This document shows, piece by piece, positions 24,231 through 33,117 of a DNA stretch of 58,537 nucleotides. Every line of letters begins with the position of its first letter. The first letter of the stretch is position 1. Made by a program: the position numbers and the translations under genes. The stretch is from DASXRC01 sp036506495 (GTDB lineage: Bacteria > Actinomycetota > Actinomycetes > Mycobacteriales > Micromonosporaceae), in NCBI GenBank assembly GCA_036506495.1, contig DASXRQ010000226.1, forward strand, positions 1 through 58,537, given 5' to 3'. The notes under the pieces are model-generated. The model saw only the letters and a list, made by a program, of their open reading frames with translations. It was not told the origin of the DNA and searched no databases.

Positions 24231-25292
24231 GGTCTGTGCGAGGCTGTGACGATCTTGATCGACCTCGTGGGCTTGGCGGGCCCGACGCGCCGCCCACCAA
24301 CGCTCGGCAACGCCGACGACGAGGAAGGTCAAGCCGACGTACGCCCAACCGACGAGCACGTCGATCATGTAGTGTTCGCCGGAGTACACGAGCGTGAACG
24401 TCATCGCCAGGGGGTACGCCAACAGCAGCGGCCACCACCGCATGCGTACCGAGCCGAGAAAGAACAGCACGACGAACAGCGCGAACGCGGAGTGCAGCGA
24501 CGGCATGGCCGCGACCGGGTTCGAGGCGATCTGCCCCGCGTTGAGGACGTTGCCGGCTCCGTGCATGCCGACTGCCTTCCAGCCGCGGGTGGAGATCCGC
24601 GCGACGTCGCCGAGCATCCCCTGCACGCTGGCCCACCACGGCGGGGCGGCCGGGTAGGCGAAGTAGGTGAGGAGGCCGAGCGCGGACAGGAAGAACCAGC
24701 GCCGCATGAACGCCGCCCAGCGCGGCCGCGAGCGCACCCACAGCACGACGGCGACGGCCAGGGCCACGACGAAGTGGGAGAAGTAGACCCAGCTGACGAC
24801 CACGTCCCACCAGTGGACGGTGGCCGGGTTGTACAGCCGCTCCTGCAGCCACACGGTCGGCACCTCGCCGGCGGTGGCCCACCCGAACAGCACCCGGTCG
24901 GCGACGATCAGCTCCAGCACATGCGGTGTCTGGCCGTTGTCGGCGAAGCCGCGGGACAGGTTGTAGCCGATCAGCAGCGCGACCACCGGTGCCCAGTCGC
25001 GAGCGAAGCCCAAATGCGTACGCCAACCAAGCTCGGCGCGCCACGCGATCGTCGCGGTCCACAGCCAAACGAAGGCGTACAGCGGGTCGGTCGGCAGTCC
25101 GACGACGAGCCAACCCAGCGCGAACGCTGCCCCCCACAGCGTCATCGCGGCGGGCCGGTGCCGCCACCACGGCAGGACAGCGGGGACGGGCGCCGGAGGA
25201 TTCGAGACGTCGCCGGGCCGCGGATCGTGTTCCTGCGACTCGGCGCCAAGGTCAACTGTGCCCGTCGGGGGCGCCCCGGAGCGTTCGGTCAT
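24219..25292 (-). CDS. PAP2-superfamily membrane phosphatase/phosphotransferase
   Basis: 357 residues, polytopic, of the PAP2_3 (Aur1/Ipt1-like) group. The C2 and C3 phosphatase motifs are AMPSLHSAFAL and GEHYMIDVLVGW, giving catalytic His and Asp residues on the outer face. About six to eight hydrophobic segments surround them, after a soluble Pro-rich N-terminus of about 45 residues. Likely acts on inositol-phosphate lipids or phosphatidyl substrates in the membrane. Transcribed toward the YdbT gene. Confidence 0.85.
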   Translation of the reverse strand: MTERSGAPPTGTVDLGAESQEHDPRPGDVSNPPAPVPAVLPWWRHRPAAMTLWGAAFALGWLVVGLPTDPLYAFVWLWTATIAWRAELGWRTHLGFARDWAPVVALLIGYNLSRGFADNGQTPHVLELIVADRVLFGWATAGEVPTVWLQERLYNPATVHWWDVVVSWVYFSHFVVALAVAVVLWVRSRPRWAAFMRRWFFLSALGLLTYFAYPAAPPWWASVQGMLGDVARISTRGWKAVGMHGAGNVLNAGQIASNPVAAMPSLHSAFALFVVLFFLGSVRMRWWPLLLAYPLAMTFTLVYSGEHYMIDVLVGWAYVGLTFLVVGVAERWWAARRARQAHEVDQDRHSLAQTGVS

Positions 25293-25428
25293 CGTGCGTC
25301 CAGGTTAACGGTGCCCATCCGGGGCCGAACCTGGAACGCCGTCAGCGTGGCCGGAGGCATACAGAAATCTGGCAAAGGCGAGCCCGTTCGTTTCGGTCCG
25401 GTTAGCGTCGGTATGGGGCGAGTGGACC

Positions 25429-26511
25429 GTGACAACCTGGCGGGGTGTGGTAGCCACGGCGGTGTCGGGCGCCGCCGCGCTCCTCGCGGCCGTGATAGGC
25501 GCCACACCCGCGGCCGCGACGGAAGCCGTGTCCGTCCGACTCCGGGCCGCCACCGATCCGGCCGACTACGCCCACACGTCGTATGCGCTCCGCGTCGAAA
25601 ACGGCACCGCTGATCCGATCGACGTCGCGGTCACGCTCGAAGTGCCGTCCGACGCGCGAGTGCTCACCGCCAGCGACCGCGGCCGAGCCAGTGGCGACAC
25701 CGTCGTGTGGTGGTTGACCGTTCCGGCCGGCGACGGGCGCGACCTGCACTCGATCGCCACCACCACCACCGAGCGACGTTCGGGGGTCGGCACGGCGTGC
25801 GTCGCCGACGTGGCCACGACGCGCGTGCTCGACTGCGAGGCCGTCCCGCGCCCGACGCCCCGACGGGGCGTCGTGGCCGCCTGGCCGTGGCGGCAGATCC
25901 TGTCGTACGCCCTGATCGGAGCGCTGGCGATCGGTGTCATCCGGGTCGTGCACCGGCGGTGGCGGCACAATCATCCGACGCAGCGAACCCGCGAGCCGTA
26001 CGCCTGGGTGGTGTTGCTGCTCGCCGTGCTCGCGCTCGTGGCGCCGCTGGTGGTGGCGGTCGCCGTGCTGGCGCCGAGGGTGACCGGCGCGGGCGGTGCC
26101 GGCTCGCGCGGGGTCAATGGCGGCGGCTGGACCGGCCAGCATCGGGCGCTCGAGCGCGGTGTGCCGACCGCGGACGGCGGGGTGCAGTTCACGGTGTACC
26201 GGCTCGACTGCACCGGCGCGGACGCGCGGACCTGCAACGCGGTCGTGGCGCTGCGGAACATCAGCGGTATGCCCCAGTCGTGGGCTGCTCAGCTGCAGCG
26301 CCTCTACACCTCGGATTCCGCGTGGGTCGGCGCCGACCCGGCCGCGAGCGCCACCGCCAACGGCGGCGCGGACGTCTTCAAGGACCCGATCGGTCCCGGG
26401 CAGCGGCTCGTCGCGACGCTCGTCTTCCCGACGCCGGCCGGTGCCGCGCCGAAGCGGCTGGAGCTGCGTGAGGGCGTGTTCTCCCGCGGCGTCTACCTGC
26501 CGCTGCCGTGA
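25429..26511 (+). CDS. Hypothetical exported/membrane protein with two ectodomains
   Basis: 360 residues. A signal-like N-terminus (GVVATAVSGAAALLAAVIGA, AAA), an immunoglobulin-like domain at about 35-135 (YALRVENGTADPIDVAVTLEVP, DUF11-like), two helices (ILSYALIGALAIGVIRVV; VVLLLAVLALVAPLVVAVAV) and a C-terminal beta-rich domain of 130 residues with two cysteines (LDCTGADARTCNAV) likely disulphide-bonded. GTG start preceded by GGGGCGAG. Its 3' end overlaps the convergent sirtuin gene by 19 bp. Confidence 0.72.
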   Translation: MTTWRGVVATAVSGAAALLAAVIGATPAAATEAVSVRLRAATDPADYAHTSYALRVENGTADPIDVAVTLEVPSDARVLTASDRGRASGDTVVWWLTVPAGDGRDLHSIATTTTERRSGVGTACVADVATTRVLDCEAVPRPTPRRGVVAAWPWRQILSYALIGALAIGVIRVVHRRWRHNHPTQRTREPYAWVVLLLAVLALVAPLVVAVAVLAPRVTGAGGAGSRGVNGGGWTGQHRALERGVPTADGGVQFTVYRLDCTGADARTCNAVVALRNISGMPQSWAAQLQRLYTSDSAWVGADPAASATANGGADVFKDPIGPGQRLVATLVFPTPAGAAPKRLELREGVFSRGVYLPLP

Positions 26512-27305
26512 TCGCTGCGTTGATCGGTTTTCACGGACAACGACCGGACGAGGGCGGGCAGCGCCTCGCCGATCGGCGCGCGCAGCACGGCGTGCGCGTC
26601 CCGGTCGTACGGGGTTCGTTCCGCATTGACGATCACCACGCGGGCGCCGGCGCCCAGCGCAAGGTCCACCAGCCCGGCGGCCGGGTGCACCTGCAGCGAG
26701 GTGCCGATGGCGAGGAGCAGATCGCATTCGGCGACGTGGCTAACGGCCCGCCGCAGCGTGGTCTCGTCGAGGCGCTGCCCGAACGAGATCGTCGCGGACT
26801 TGAGGATGCCGCCGCACCGCAGGCACGCGGGATCCTCTTCGCCGGCCGCGACCCGCTCGAGCGCGCGGGCCATGGGAGCGCGGTCGCCGCAGTCGAGGCA
26901 GATCACCTGGTACATCGTCCCGTGCAGCTCGATCACCCGGTCCGGGTCGCTGCCCGCCCGTTGGTGCAGCTCGTCGATGTTCTGCGTGACGATGGCGTCC
27001 AGCCGGCCGCCTCGTTCCAGGTCCACGAGCGCCAGATGGCCCGGGTTGGGCCGGGCCGTCCAGGCCGGGTTGTCGCGTCGGGCGAGCCACGCCCGCCGGC
27101 GTACGGCAGGATCGCGGATGTAGTTGTCGATCGTGAAGAGCGCCGCCGCGGCGGGATCCCTGGTCCAAACGCCGTTGGGACCGCGGAAGTCGGGGATGCC
27201 CGAGTCCGTGGAGATGCCGGCGCCGGTCAACGCCACGGTCCGCCGGGACTCGGCGAGCCACGCGGCGACCTGCGCGAACCCGTCGTTCGCGGTCGGGGCC
27301 GTCAT
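26493..27305 (-). CDS. Sir2-family NAD-dependent protein deacylase
   Basis: 270 residues. Removes acyl groups from lysine using NAD+. Motifs: GAGISTDSGIPDFRG, TQNIDELHQRAG, catalytic His in ELHGTMYQV, the zinc pairs CLDC and CLRC, and GTSLQVHPAAGL. ATG 27305 has TACCGT 7 nt upstream, indicating a leaderless transcript and excluding the upstream ATG. It is divergent from a thioesterase gene whose -10 lies 10 bp away. A role in reversing acetyl-CoA-dependent acylation is inference. Confidence 0.93.
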   Translation of the reverse strand: MTAPTANDGFAQVAAWLAESRRTVALTGAGISTDSGIPDFRGPNGVWTRDPAAAALFTIDNYIRDPAVRRRAWLARRDNPAWTARPNPGHLALVDLERGGRLDAIVTQNIDELHQRAGSDPDRVIELHGTMYQVICLDCGDRAPMARALERVAAGEEDPACLRCGGILKSATISFGQRLDETTLRRAVSHVAECDLLLAIGTSLQVHPAAGLVDLALGAGARVVIVNAERTPYDRDAHAVLRAPIGEALPALVRSLSVKTDQRSDHGSGR

Positions 27306-27341
27306 GGTGAAGACGGTATCCGACCGCATACGCTTCTCGTC

Positions 27342-27740
27342 ATGGAGCAGCAGCCGGCCACCGGCCTGACCCCGGGCTTGTCCGCGCGGGTGGAGCTGAC
27401 CGTGACGGACGCGGACACCGCCCAGGCGGTGGGCTCAGGCGACGTCCCGGTGCTCGGGACGCCGCGAGTGCTCGCCCTCGCCGAGGCGGCCACGGTGGCC
27501 GCGACCGCGCCCCGCCTCACCCCGGGTACCACCACGGTGGGGACCCGCGTCGAGCTCGACCACCGGGCGCCGACGGCCGTCGGGCGCACCGTCGCCGCGA
27601 AGGCCCAACTGGCCAAGGTGGACGGTCGCCGCCTGCTGTTCGAGGTCACGGTCACCGAGGGAGCCCGGGTGGTCGCTGAGGGTCGGATCGAGCGGGTGGT
27701 CGTCGACCGCCATCGGTTCGTGGAGAGGGCGTTCGATTGA
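27342..27740 (+). CDS. Hotdog-fold thioesterase, FlK-like
   Basis: 132 residues with the layout of fluoroacetyl-CoA-thioesterase-like proteins: VPVLGTPRVLALAEAATVAA and TTVGTRVELDHRAPTAVG. Thr/Glu/His positions match the usual catalytic set. TACGCT 7 nt before the ATG indicates leaderless translation. The TTG of the next gene overlaps its stop. Hydrolysis of a small acyl-CoA is likely; a fluoroacetate role should not be assumed. Confidence 0.82.
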   Translation: MEQQPATGLTPGLSARVELTVTDADTAQAVGSGDVPVLGTPRVLALAEAATVAATAPRLTPGTTTVGTRVELDHRAPTAVGRTVAAKAQLAKVDGRRLLFEVTVTEGARVVAEGRIERVVVDRHRFVERAFD

Positions 27741-28567
27741 CGGTCCGATTCGCGGAGGTCGCCGACGGCGTACACGTCCTGCGCTACCCGGTGCTCGACG
27801 TGAACGTGACACTGGTCGTCGGCGACGGCGAGTCGGTGCTGGTGGACACGCTGTCCACCGCGGCGCAAGCGGCGGAGTTGGCCGACGCGGCGCGGGCCGT
27901 CGCCTCGCACCCGTGGACGATCGTCAACACGCACCATCACTTCGACCATTGCTTCGGCAACGCGACCCTCGCCGGCGATGGGGCCCGCCCGATCTGGGGG
28001 CACGAGGAGGCCGCGGCGGAGCTGCGGCAGCGCGCGGCCGCGCTGCAACGCGAGTGGTACGAGGAGTGGCTGCCCATCAATCCGGACCTGGCCGTCGGGC
28101 TGGCGGAGGTGCGGGTGCTGCCGCCGACGTCGACCGTGCACATGGTGGCCGAGCTGGCGGTCGGTGGCCGGAGCGTGGTTCTGCGCCACCTCGGACGGGG
28201 GCACACCGCCGGCGACCTGGTCGTGCTGGTCCCGGACGCCGACGTGGTCGTCGCCGGCGATCTGATCGAGCAGGGCGGGCCGCCGACGTTCGGTGACGCG
28301 TACCCGCTGGAGTGGCCGGAGAGCGTCGCCGCGCTGTGTCGCTTGATCGGGCCCGGGACGGTGGTGGTGCCCGGACACGGCGCGCTCGTCGACGAGGCGT
28401 TCGTACGCGGCCAGCACGAGGACCTCACGGCGCTGGCGTGGCTGATCCGCGACGGCCACTACGACGGCGCGCCGGTCGAGGCGGTCGCCGCGAAGGCGCC
28501 GTTCGGGGCCGCGGTCGCGCTGCCCGCGATCCGCCGCGGGTACGCCGAGCTCGCGGGCCGCACCTGA
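27737..28567 (+). CDS. MBL-fold metallo-hydrolase
   Basis: 276 residues. The zinc motif is NTHHHFDHCFG (H-x-H-x-D-H), with further His/Asp ligands in HLGRGHTAGDL, AGDLIEQGG and VVPGHGALV, so a binuclear site is complete. Probably a glyoxalase II/beta-lactamase-like hydrolase acting on a thioester or cyclic ester. TTG start overlapping the thioesterase stop indicates coupling. Followed by a paired-palindrome repeat. Confidence 0.88.
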   Translation: MTVRFAEVADGVHVLRYPVLDVNVTLVVGDGESVLVDTLSTAAQAAELADAARAVASHPWTIVNTHHHFDHCFGNATLAGDGARPIWGHEEAAAELRQRAAALQREWYEEWLPINPDLAVGLAEVRVLPPTSTVHMVAELAVGGRSVVLRHLGRGHTAGDLVVLVPDADVVVAGDLIEQGGPPTFGDAYPLEWPESVAALCRLIGPGTVVVPGHGALVDEAFVRGQHEDLTALAWLIRDGHYDGAPVEAVAAKAPFGAAVALPAIRRGYAELAGRT

Positions 28568-28600
28568 CGCTCGGCGTCCGCCGGCCGCGCCGGCCTCTCA

Positions 28601-28660
28601 CCCAACTTCGTCGAAGTTGGGCCGTTAGGCGCGGCCGATCGCCCGACTTCGACGAAGTTG
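28601..28660. repeat. Paired-palindrome element, family A copy 3
   Basis: Left unit CCCAACTTCG-T-CGAAGTTGGG (28601-28621) is identical to the core of copy 1; right unit CCCGACTTCGACGAAGTTG (28642-28660) keeps pairing through a G-T wobble. Lies between co-directional genes. Confidence 0.85.
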
Positions 28661-28731
28661 CGATAGAGAGGCGGTCGCGGACGCACAAGCGGGGTGGGAA
28701 AGGGTCGTACGCGCGCGGAACACTCGCGGGC

Positions 28732-29130
28732 ATGAGCACGGCACACGAGATGGATGACCGTCCGCTGCGGGACGCTCTCGCCGCGGTCGACGGTGTGGTG
28801 GAGAGTCCGTCGATGTTCTCCGATGACGACGGCTACTGGGTCAACGGCAAGGAGATCGCCCACTTCGAGGGGCCCGGTGCGCTCGGCGTCCGGCTAACCC
28901 GCGCCGAGATCCGGGCCACGACGGGACTGTTCGCCGGCGACGACGGCCCCGTCCGCCGCCGGGCACCGTCGTCGGACTGGGTGGTGGTCGACGTCGGCAC
29001 GCCGGAGGGCGTCGAGCTCGCGTTGAACCTCGCGAGGAGGGCGGCGGCGGTCCACGCCCCAGCGGACGGCGAGTCCGCCGCGCCACCGCCCACCGGGTCA
29101 CGGCTCGCGAGCCTGCGCCGCTTCCACTAA
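28732..29130 (+). CDS. Luciferase-domain (DUF5519-like) protein
   Basis: 132 residues. VESPSMFSDDDGYWVNGKEI, ALGVRLTRAEIR and SDWVVVDVGTPEGVELALNL match the small 'luciferase family' proteins of actinobacteria, which resemble MmcQ/YjbR folds and have no demonstrated luminescence. AACACT lies 7 nt upstream of the ATG. The Ala/Pro-rich tail is unconserved. Function unknown. Confidence 0.7.
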   Translation: MSTAHEMDDRPLRDALAAVDGVVESPSMFSDDDGYWVNGKEIAHFEGPGALGVRLTRAEIRATTGLFAGDDGPVRRRAPSSDWVVVDVGTPEGVELALNLARRAAAVHAPADGESAAPPPTGSRLASLRRFH

Positions 29131-29140
29131 CTGTGGCTGC

Positions 29141-31084
29141 TCAGCTCACCATCGAGCCGACCACGGGCTTGGTGAGCAACGCCGATGGGTTGCGCTCGAT
29201 GCCAGGGTCGAGCGAGCCCTCGACGAAGATGGCGTGCCAGATGCAGAAGACGAGCACGGTCCACACCTTGCGGGAGTGGTCGGCGTCCTCGCGGCGGTGC
29301 TCCTCGAGCAGCCGCACGGCGTACGAGAGGTCCAGCAGATCCCCGGCGCCGGAATTGGCGAGGATGTCGCGGGCCCACTCGTACATCTCGGTGCGCAGCC
29401 ACACCCGGGTCGGCGTCGGGAAGCCGAGCTTGCGGCGGTTCACGATGGCCGGCGGCACGACGCCGTCCAGCGCGCGGCGCAACGCGTACTTCGTGGCATC
29501 GGAGCGCGGCGGCAGCTTCAGCTCGACCGGGATGGTCGCCGCCACGTCGAAGACCTCCTTGTCGAGGAATGGCACCCGCAGCTCCAGGGAGTGCGCCATC
29601 GACATCCGGTCCGCCTTGACGAGGATGTCGCCGCGCAGCCAGGTGTAGAGATCGACGTACTGCATCCTGGTGACGTCGTCGAGGTCGGTGCACTCGGCGT
29701 ACACCGGCGCGGTCACGTCGGTGTAGCGCACGGACGGGTCGTACCGTCGCAGCAGCTTCTGCTTCTGGTCCTCCGTGAACATCCGGGCGTTGCCGTAGTA
29801 GCGCGCCTCGATCCGAGTGGTCCCACGCTCCAGGAAGCTCTTGCCCTTCACCCCCTGCGGGATGACCTTCGACATCACCCGCAGTCCCGTCTGCATGGGG
29901 TTCGGCAGGCTCTGCACGTGGGCCAGCGAGAGCGGTTCCCGGTAGATGGTGTACCCGCCGAAGAACTCGTCCGCGCCCTCGCCGGAGAGCACGACGGTCA
30001 CGTGCTCCGCGGCCTTCTTCGCGACGAAGTAGAGCGGTACGAGGGCGGGGTCCGCGACCGGATCGTCCAGGTGCCAGACGATCTTGGGCAGGGCGGCCAT
30101 CATGTCCTCGGGCCCGATCTTCGTCGGGATCGTCGTGACGTCGAGGTGCCGGGCGGACTCCTGCGCCACCTCGATCTCCGAGTACCCCTGCACGTCGTAG
30201 CCGACCGTGAACGTCAGGATGTTCGGGTTGAACTCCCGGGACAGGGCCACCATGGCGGTCGAGTCGATGCCGCTGGACAGGAACGCGCCGACCGGGACGT
30301 CGGCCCGCATGTGCATGCGCACGCTCTCCCGCAGCGTCTCGCGGATCCGGTCGTACAGCTTCTGCGGGTCGTCGGTCGGCGTCGGTCGAAACGCCGGGCG
30401 GTACCACCGCCGCGTCCGGGTCCCGCCGCCGGGCGTCCAGGTCAGGCACTCGCCCGAGCCGATCCGGGCGATGCCCTTGTGCAGGGTGCGCGGCTCGGGC
30501 ACATATTGGAGCGTCAGGTAGTGGGACAGATTCGCCGCGTCGACGCCGGCGTCTCCGGCACGGGCGGCGGGTGCGAACGGCAGCAGCGCCTTCTTCTCCG
30601 ACGCCAGGTAGACGCCGTCCGTGGTCTCCAGGTAGTGCAACGGCTTGATCCCGAACGGGTCGCGGGCCCCGAACGCCCGCCGCTCCTGCCGGTCCCAGAT
30701 CACGAACGCGAACATGCCGCGCAGCCGCCGCACGACGTCCTCGCCCCAGTAGTGGTACCCGGCGACGATCGCCTCGCCGTCGCCGGCCGTGGCGAACGTG
30801 GCGCCGTAATCACGGGCCAGCTCCTCGCGCAGCTCCAGGTAGTTGTAGATCTCGCCGTTGAAGGTGATCAGGTACCGGCCGTCGGCGTACGGCAGCGGCT
30901 CGTGGCTCAACGCCACGTCGATGATCGACAGCCGCTTGTGGGCGAAGATACCGTCCTCCCCGACGAGCTCCACGCCGGTGTCGTCCGGGCCGCGGTGGTG
31001 CAGGCACTCGAGCGCCTCGGCGAGCGAGTTCCGGTGCGCGCCGGCGTCACCGCGGGAGCTGAAGAAGGCGAGCAGTCCGCACAT
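29141..31084 (-). CDS. asnB: Asparagine synthase (glutamine-hydrolysing)
   Basis: 647 residues. N-terminal class II glutaminase with nucleophile Cys2 (MCGLLAFFSSRG) and FNGEIYNYLELR; C-terminal ATP-pyrophosphatase domain with LSSGIDSTAMVALS near residue 275 and GEGADEFFGGY. Converts Asp, Gln and ATP to Asn. The start must expose Cys2 after Met removal; AAAGGA sits 9 nt upstream, while the longer frame would bury the Cys. The C-terminal stretch is somewhat longer than in E. coli AsnB (about 555). Divergent from aminopeptidase P across 61 bp. Confidence 0.93.
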   Translation of the reverse strand: MCGLLAFFSSRGDAGAHRNSLAEALECLHHRGPDDTGVELVGEDGIFAHKRLSIIDVALSHEPLPYADGRYLITFNGEIYNYLELREELARDYGATFATAGDGEAIVAGYHYWGEDVVRRLRGMFAFVIWDRQERRAFGARDPFGIKPLHYLETTDGVYLASEKKALLPFAPAARAGDAGVDAANLSHYLTLQYVPEPRTLHKGIARIGSGECLTWTPGGGTRTRRWYRPAFRPTPTDDPQKLYDRIRETLRESVRMHMRADVPVGAFLSSGIDSTAMVALSREFNPNILTFTVGYDVQGYSEIEVAQESARHLDVTTIPTKIGPEDMMAALPKIVWHLDDPVADPALVPLYFVAKKAAEHVTVVLSGEGADEFFGGYTIYREPLSLAHVQSLPNPMQTGLRVMSKVIPQGVKGKSFLERGTTRIEARYYGNARMFTEDQKQKLLRRYDPSVRYTDVTAPVYAECTDLDDVTRMQYVDLYTWLRGDILVKADRMSMAHSLELRVPFLDKEVFDVAATIPVELKLPPRSDATKYALRRALDGVVPPAIVNRRKLGFPTPTRVWLRTEMYEWARDILANSGAGDLLDLSYAVRLLEEHRREDADHSRKVWTVLVFCIWHAIFVEGSLDPGIERNPSALLTKPVVGSMVS

Positions 31085-31145
31085 GGCCGACATCCTTTCA
31101 CGAGGTACGGTCAAGGTCGGCAGTCATCCGGGAGGAGCGCGCGTC

Positions 31146-32627
31146 ATGGCCGACAAGCAGCGAACGGGTACGCAGGCGGACGAGGCCGCCAAGACCGAGG
31201 CACACGACCCGGACTTCCCGGAAAAGCTGCTGGCGTTCATGCGCACCGGCTGGCGCGACGACGCGCTGGAGGTCACCCCGAGGCCGGAGGTGCCCAACTA
31301 CTCCAAGCGACGGGCCGCGCTCTCCGCAGCGTTCCCCGGCGAGACGCTGGTGATCCCGACGGGCACGGACAAAGTACGCGCAAATGACACAGACTACCCG
31401 TTCCGGCCCGGCAGTGACTTCGTCTACCTGACCGGCGACCACGACGCCGGCAGCGTGCTCGTGATGCGACCGACCGGCTCCGGGCACGAGGCCACGCTCT
31501 ACACGCGGCCGCGCTCGTCCAAGCAGACCGACGAGTTCTTCCGCAGCCGCGACGGTGAACTGTGGGTCGGTCGCCGGCGCACCCTGGCCGAGAAGGCCAC
31601 CGAGCTGGGCCTGGAAACCGCCCCGCTGACCGATCTCGCGGACGCGCTGGCCGACCTCGGCCCCCGGCGCACCCGGGTCCTTCGCGGCATCGACGCCGAG
31701 GTGGACGCCGCGGTTCGCGCGTACGACAAGGAGGAGGCCGGGGCCCGCGACCGCGAGCTGGCCGCGGCCGTCTCGGAGGCGAAGCTCGTCAAGGACGAGT
31801 GGGAGATCGCCCAGCTGCAGGACGCCATCGACGCCACCGTGCGCGGCTTCGAGGACGTTGCCCGGATCCTGCCCGCCGACCGCGCGGTCTCCGAGCGGCT
31901 CCTCGAGGGTGTGTTCGCACTTCGCGCCCGGCACGACGGCAACGACCGTGGTTACAGCTCGATCGTCGGCGCCGGCGCGCACGGCACGATCCTGCACTGG
32001 ATCCGCAACGACGGCCGCACGACGCCGGGTGAGCTGCTGCTCATGGACATGGGCGTGGAAAACCGGCACCTGTACACGGCCGACGTGACCCGCACCGTGC
32101 CGGTCTCCGGCACGTTCTCCCCGCTGCAGCGGCAGGTGTACGAGATCGTCCTGCGCTCGCAGCAGGCCGGCATGGACTTCATCAGCCCCGGCGTGAAGTA
32201 CTCCGACGTGCACCGGACATGCATGCGGGTGCTGGCGGAGGGGCTGGCCGACCTCGGCGTCCTGCCGGTCGGCGTCGACGAGGCAATGGACAAAGAGTCC
32301 ACTGTGTACCGCCGCTGGACGCTGCACAGCTTCGGCCACATGCTCGGCATCGACGTGCATGACTGCGCCCATGCGCGTAAGGAGAAGTACCGGGACGGCA
32401 CCCTCGGCGAGGGATACGTGCTCACCGTCGAACCCGGCCTGTACTTCCAGCCCGAGGACGAGCTGGTTCCGGCCGAGCTGCGCGGCATCGGCGTCCGCAT
32501 CGAGGACGACGTGCTGGTCACCGCGAACGGCGCCGTGAACCTCTCCGCCGGGCTGCCGCGCGGCGCGGACGAGGTCGAGGCCTGGCTGGCCGCGCAGCGC
32601 GAGGCCGGGCCGCGCCTACCCGGCTAA
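31146..32627 (+). CDS. pepP: Xaa-Pro aminopeptidase (M24B)
   Basis: 493 residues. N-terminal AMP_N domain (NYSKRRAALSAAFPGETLVI, DYPFRPGSDFVYLTG) followed by a pita-bread M24 catalytic domain with metal ligands in LLMDMGVE, YTADVTRTVP, HSFGHMLGIDVHD, LTVEPGLYF and GVRIEDDVLVT. Cleaves N-terminal residues before proline in cytoplasm. GGGAGGAG 6 nt before the ATG fixes the start. A 20-residue charged prefix is extra. Confidence 0.93.
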   Translation: MADKQRTGTQADEAAKTEAHDPDFPEKLLAFMRTGWRDDALEVTPRPEVPNYSKRRAALSAAFPGETLVIPTGTDKVRANDTDYPFRPGSDFVYLTGDHDAGSVLVMRPTGSGHEATLYTRPRSSKQTDEFFRSRDGELWVGRRRTLAEKATELGLETAPLTDLADALADLGPRRTRVLRGIDAEVDAAVRAYDKEEAGARDRELAAAVSEAKLVKDEWEIAQLQDAIDATVRGFEDVARILPADRAVSERLLEGVFALRARHDGNDRGYSSIVGAGAHGTILHWIRNDGRTTPGELLLMDMGVENRHLYTADVTRTVPVSGTFSPLQRQVYEIVLRSQQAGMDFISPGVKYSDVHRTCMRVLAEGLADLGVLPVGVDEAMDKESTVYRRWTLHSFGHMLGIDVHDCAHARKEKYRDGTLGEGYVLTVEPGLYFQPEDELVPAELRGIGVRIEDDVLVTANGAVNLSAGLPRGADEVEAWLAAQREAGPRLPG

Positions 32628-32679
32628 CCACCGTCGGATGTCCGACTGCGCCGCGTGCGAGTGGCGCGGGTCGGGCCGG

Positions 32680-33045
32680 CTAGCGGGACGGTGGGATCGG
32701 CCACTCCTCGAAGTAGCGACACCGGCCGTCCGATTCGAACCGCATGATCCACAGGTCGCGCCACTCGTCGGTGACCGGCTCGCCGTACCACACCTGCGCC
32801 CGCGCGACCGCCGTGTCCCCGTCCACCGCGACCACCTCGCTGCTCATGCGGAACACCTCATCCGGGCCGTCCCGCTCCGCCTCCCACATCCGCGCGATCT
32901 GCGGCAGCCCGACCACGGGCTCCCGGTAAGGACCCTGCAGGTAGTACGCGTCGTCTGTGAAGATCTCGGCCAGCGTGTCCGTTCCCGGCGTGCGCCAGAC
33001 CCGCTCGTAGTCGCCGATCCAGGCCGCTACCCCATTCCTGTCCAC
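32680..33045 (-). CDS. SnoaL/NTF2-like protein
   Basis: 121-residue cone-fold protein (VAAWIGDYERVWRTPGTDTL, IFTDDAYYLQGPYREPVVG, VVAVDGDTAVARAQVWYG). The fold binds small hydrophobics or catalyses isomerisation; no catalytic residue set is diagnostic. GTG 33045 has CAAGCT 7 nt upstream, fitting a leaderless start better than the longer ORF. Confidence 0.72.
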   Translation of the reverse strand: MDRNGVAAWIGDYERVWRTPGTDTLAEIFTDDAYYLQGPYREPVVGLPQIARMWEAERDGPDEVFRMSSEVVAVDGDTAVARAQVWYGEPVTDEWRDLWIMRFESDGRCRYFEEWPIPPSR

Positions 33046-33117
33046 GCACCCGAGCTTGCCACAGTGCCGTCGATCAGGGACTTTTGCGTCGATCGAGACG
33101 CGCGGCACACGCGGGCG

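Noticed and set aside
29234..31387. 717-codon open frame opposite asnB
   Set aside because: High-GC shadow frame; composition is Arg/His/Val-rich and it opposes a gene with clear motifs.
32729..32743. tRNA T-loop-like word (GGTTCGAATCG on the minus strand)
   Set aside because: It encodes MRFESD in the SnoaL-like gene and no acceptor or anticodon stem surrounds it.
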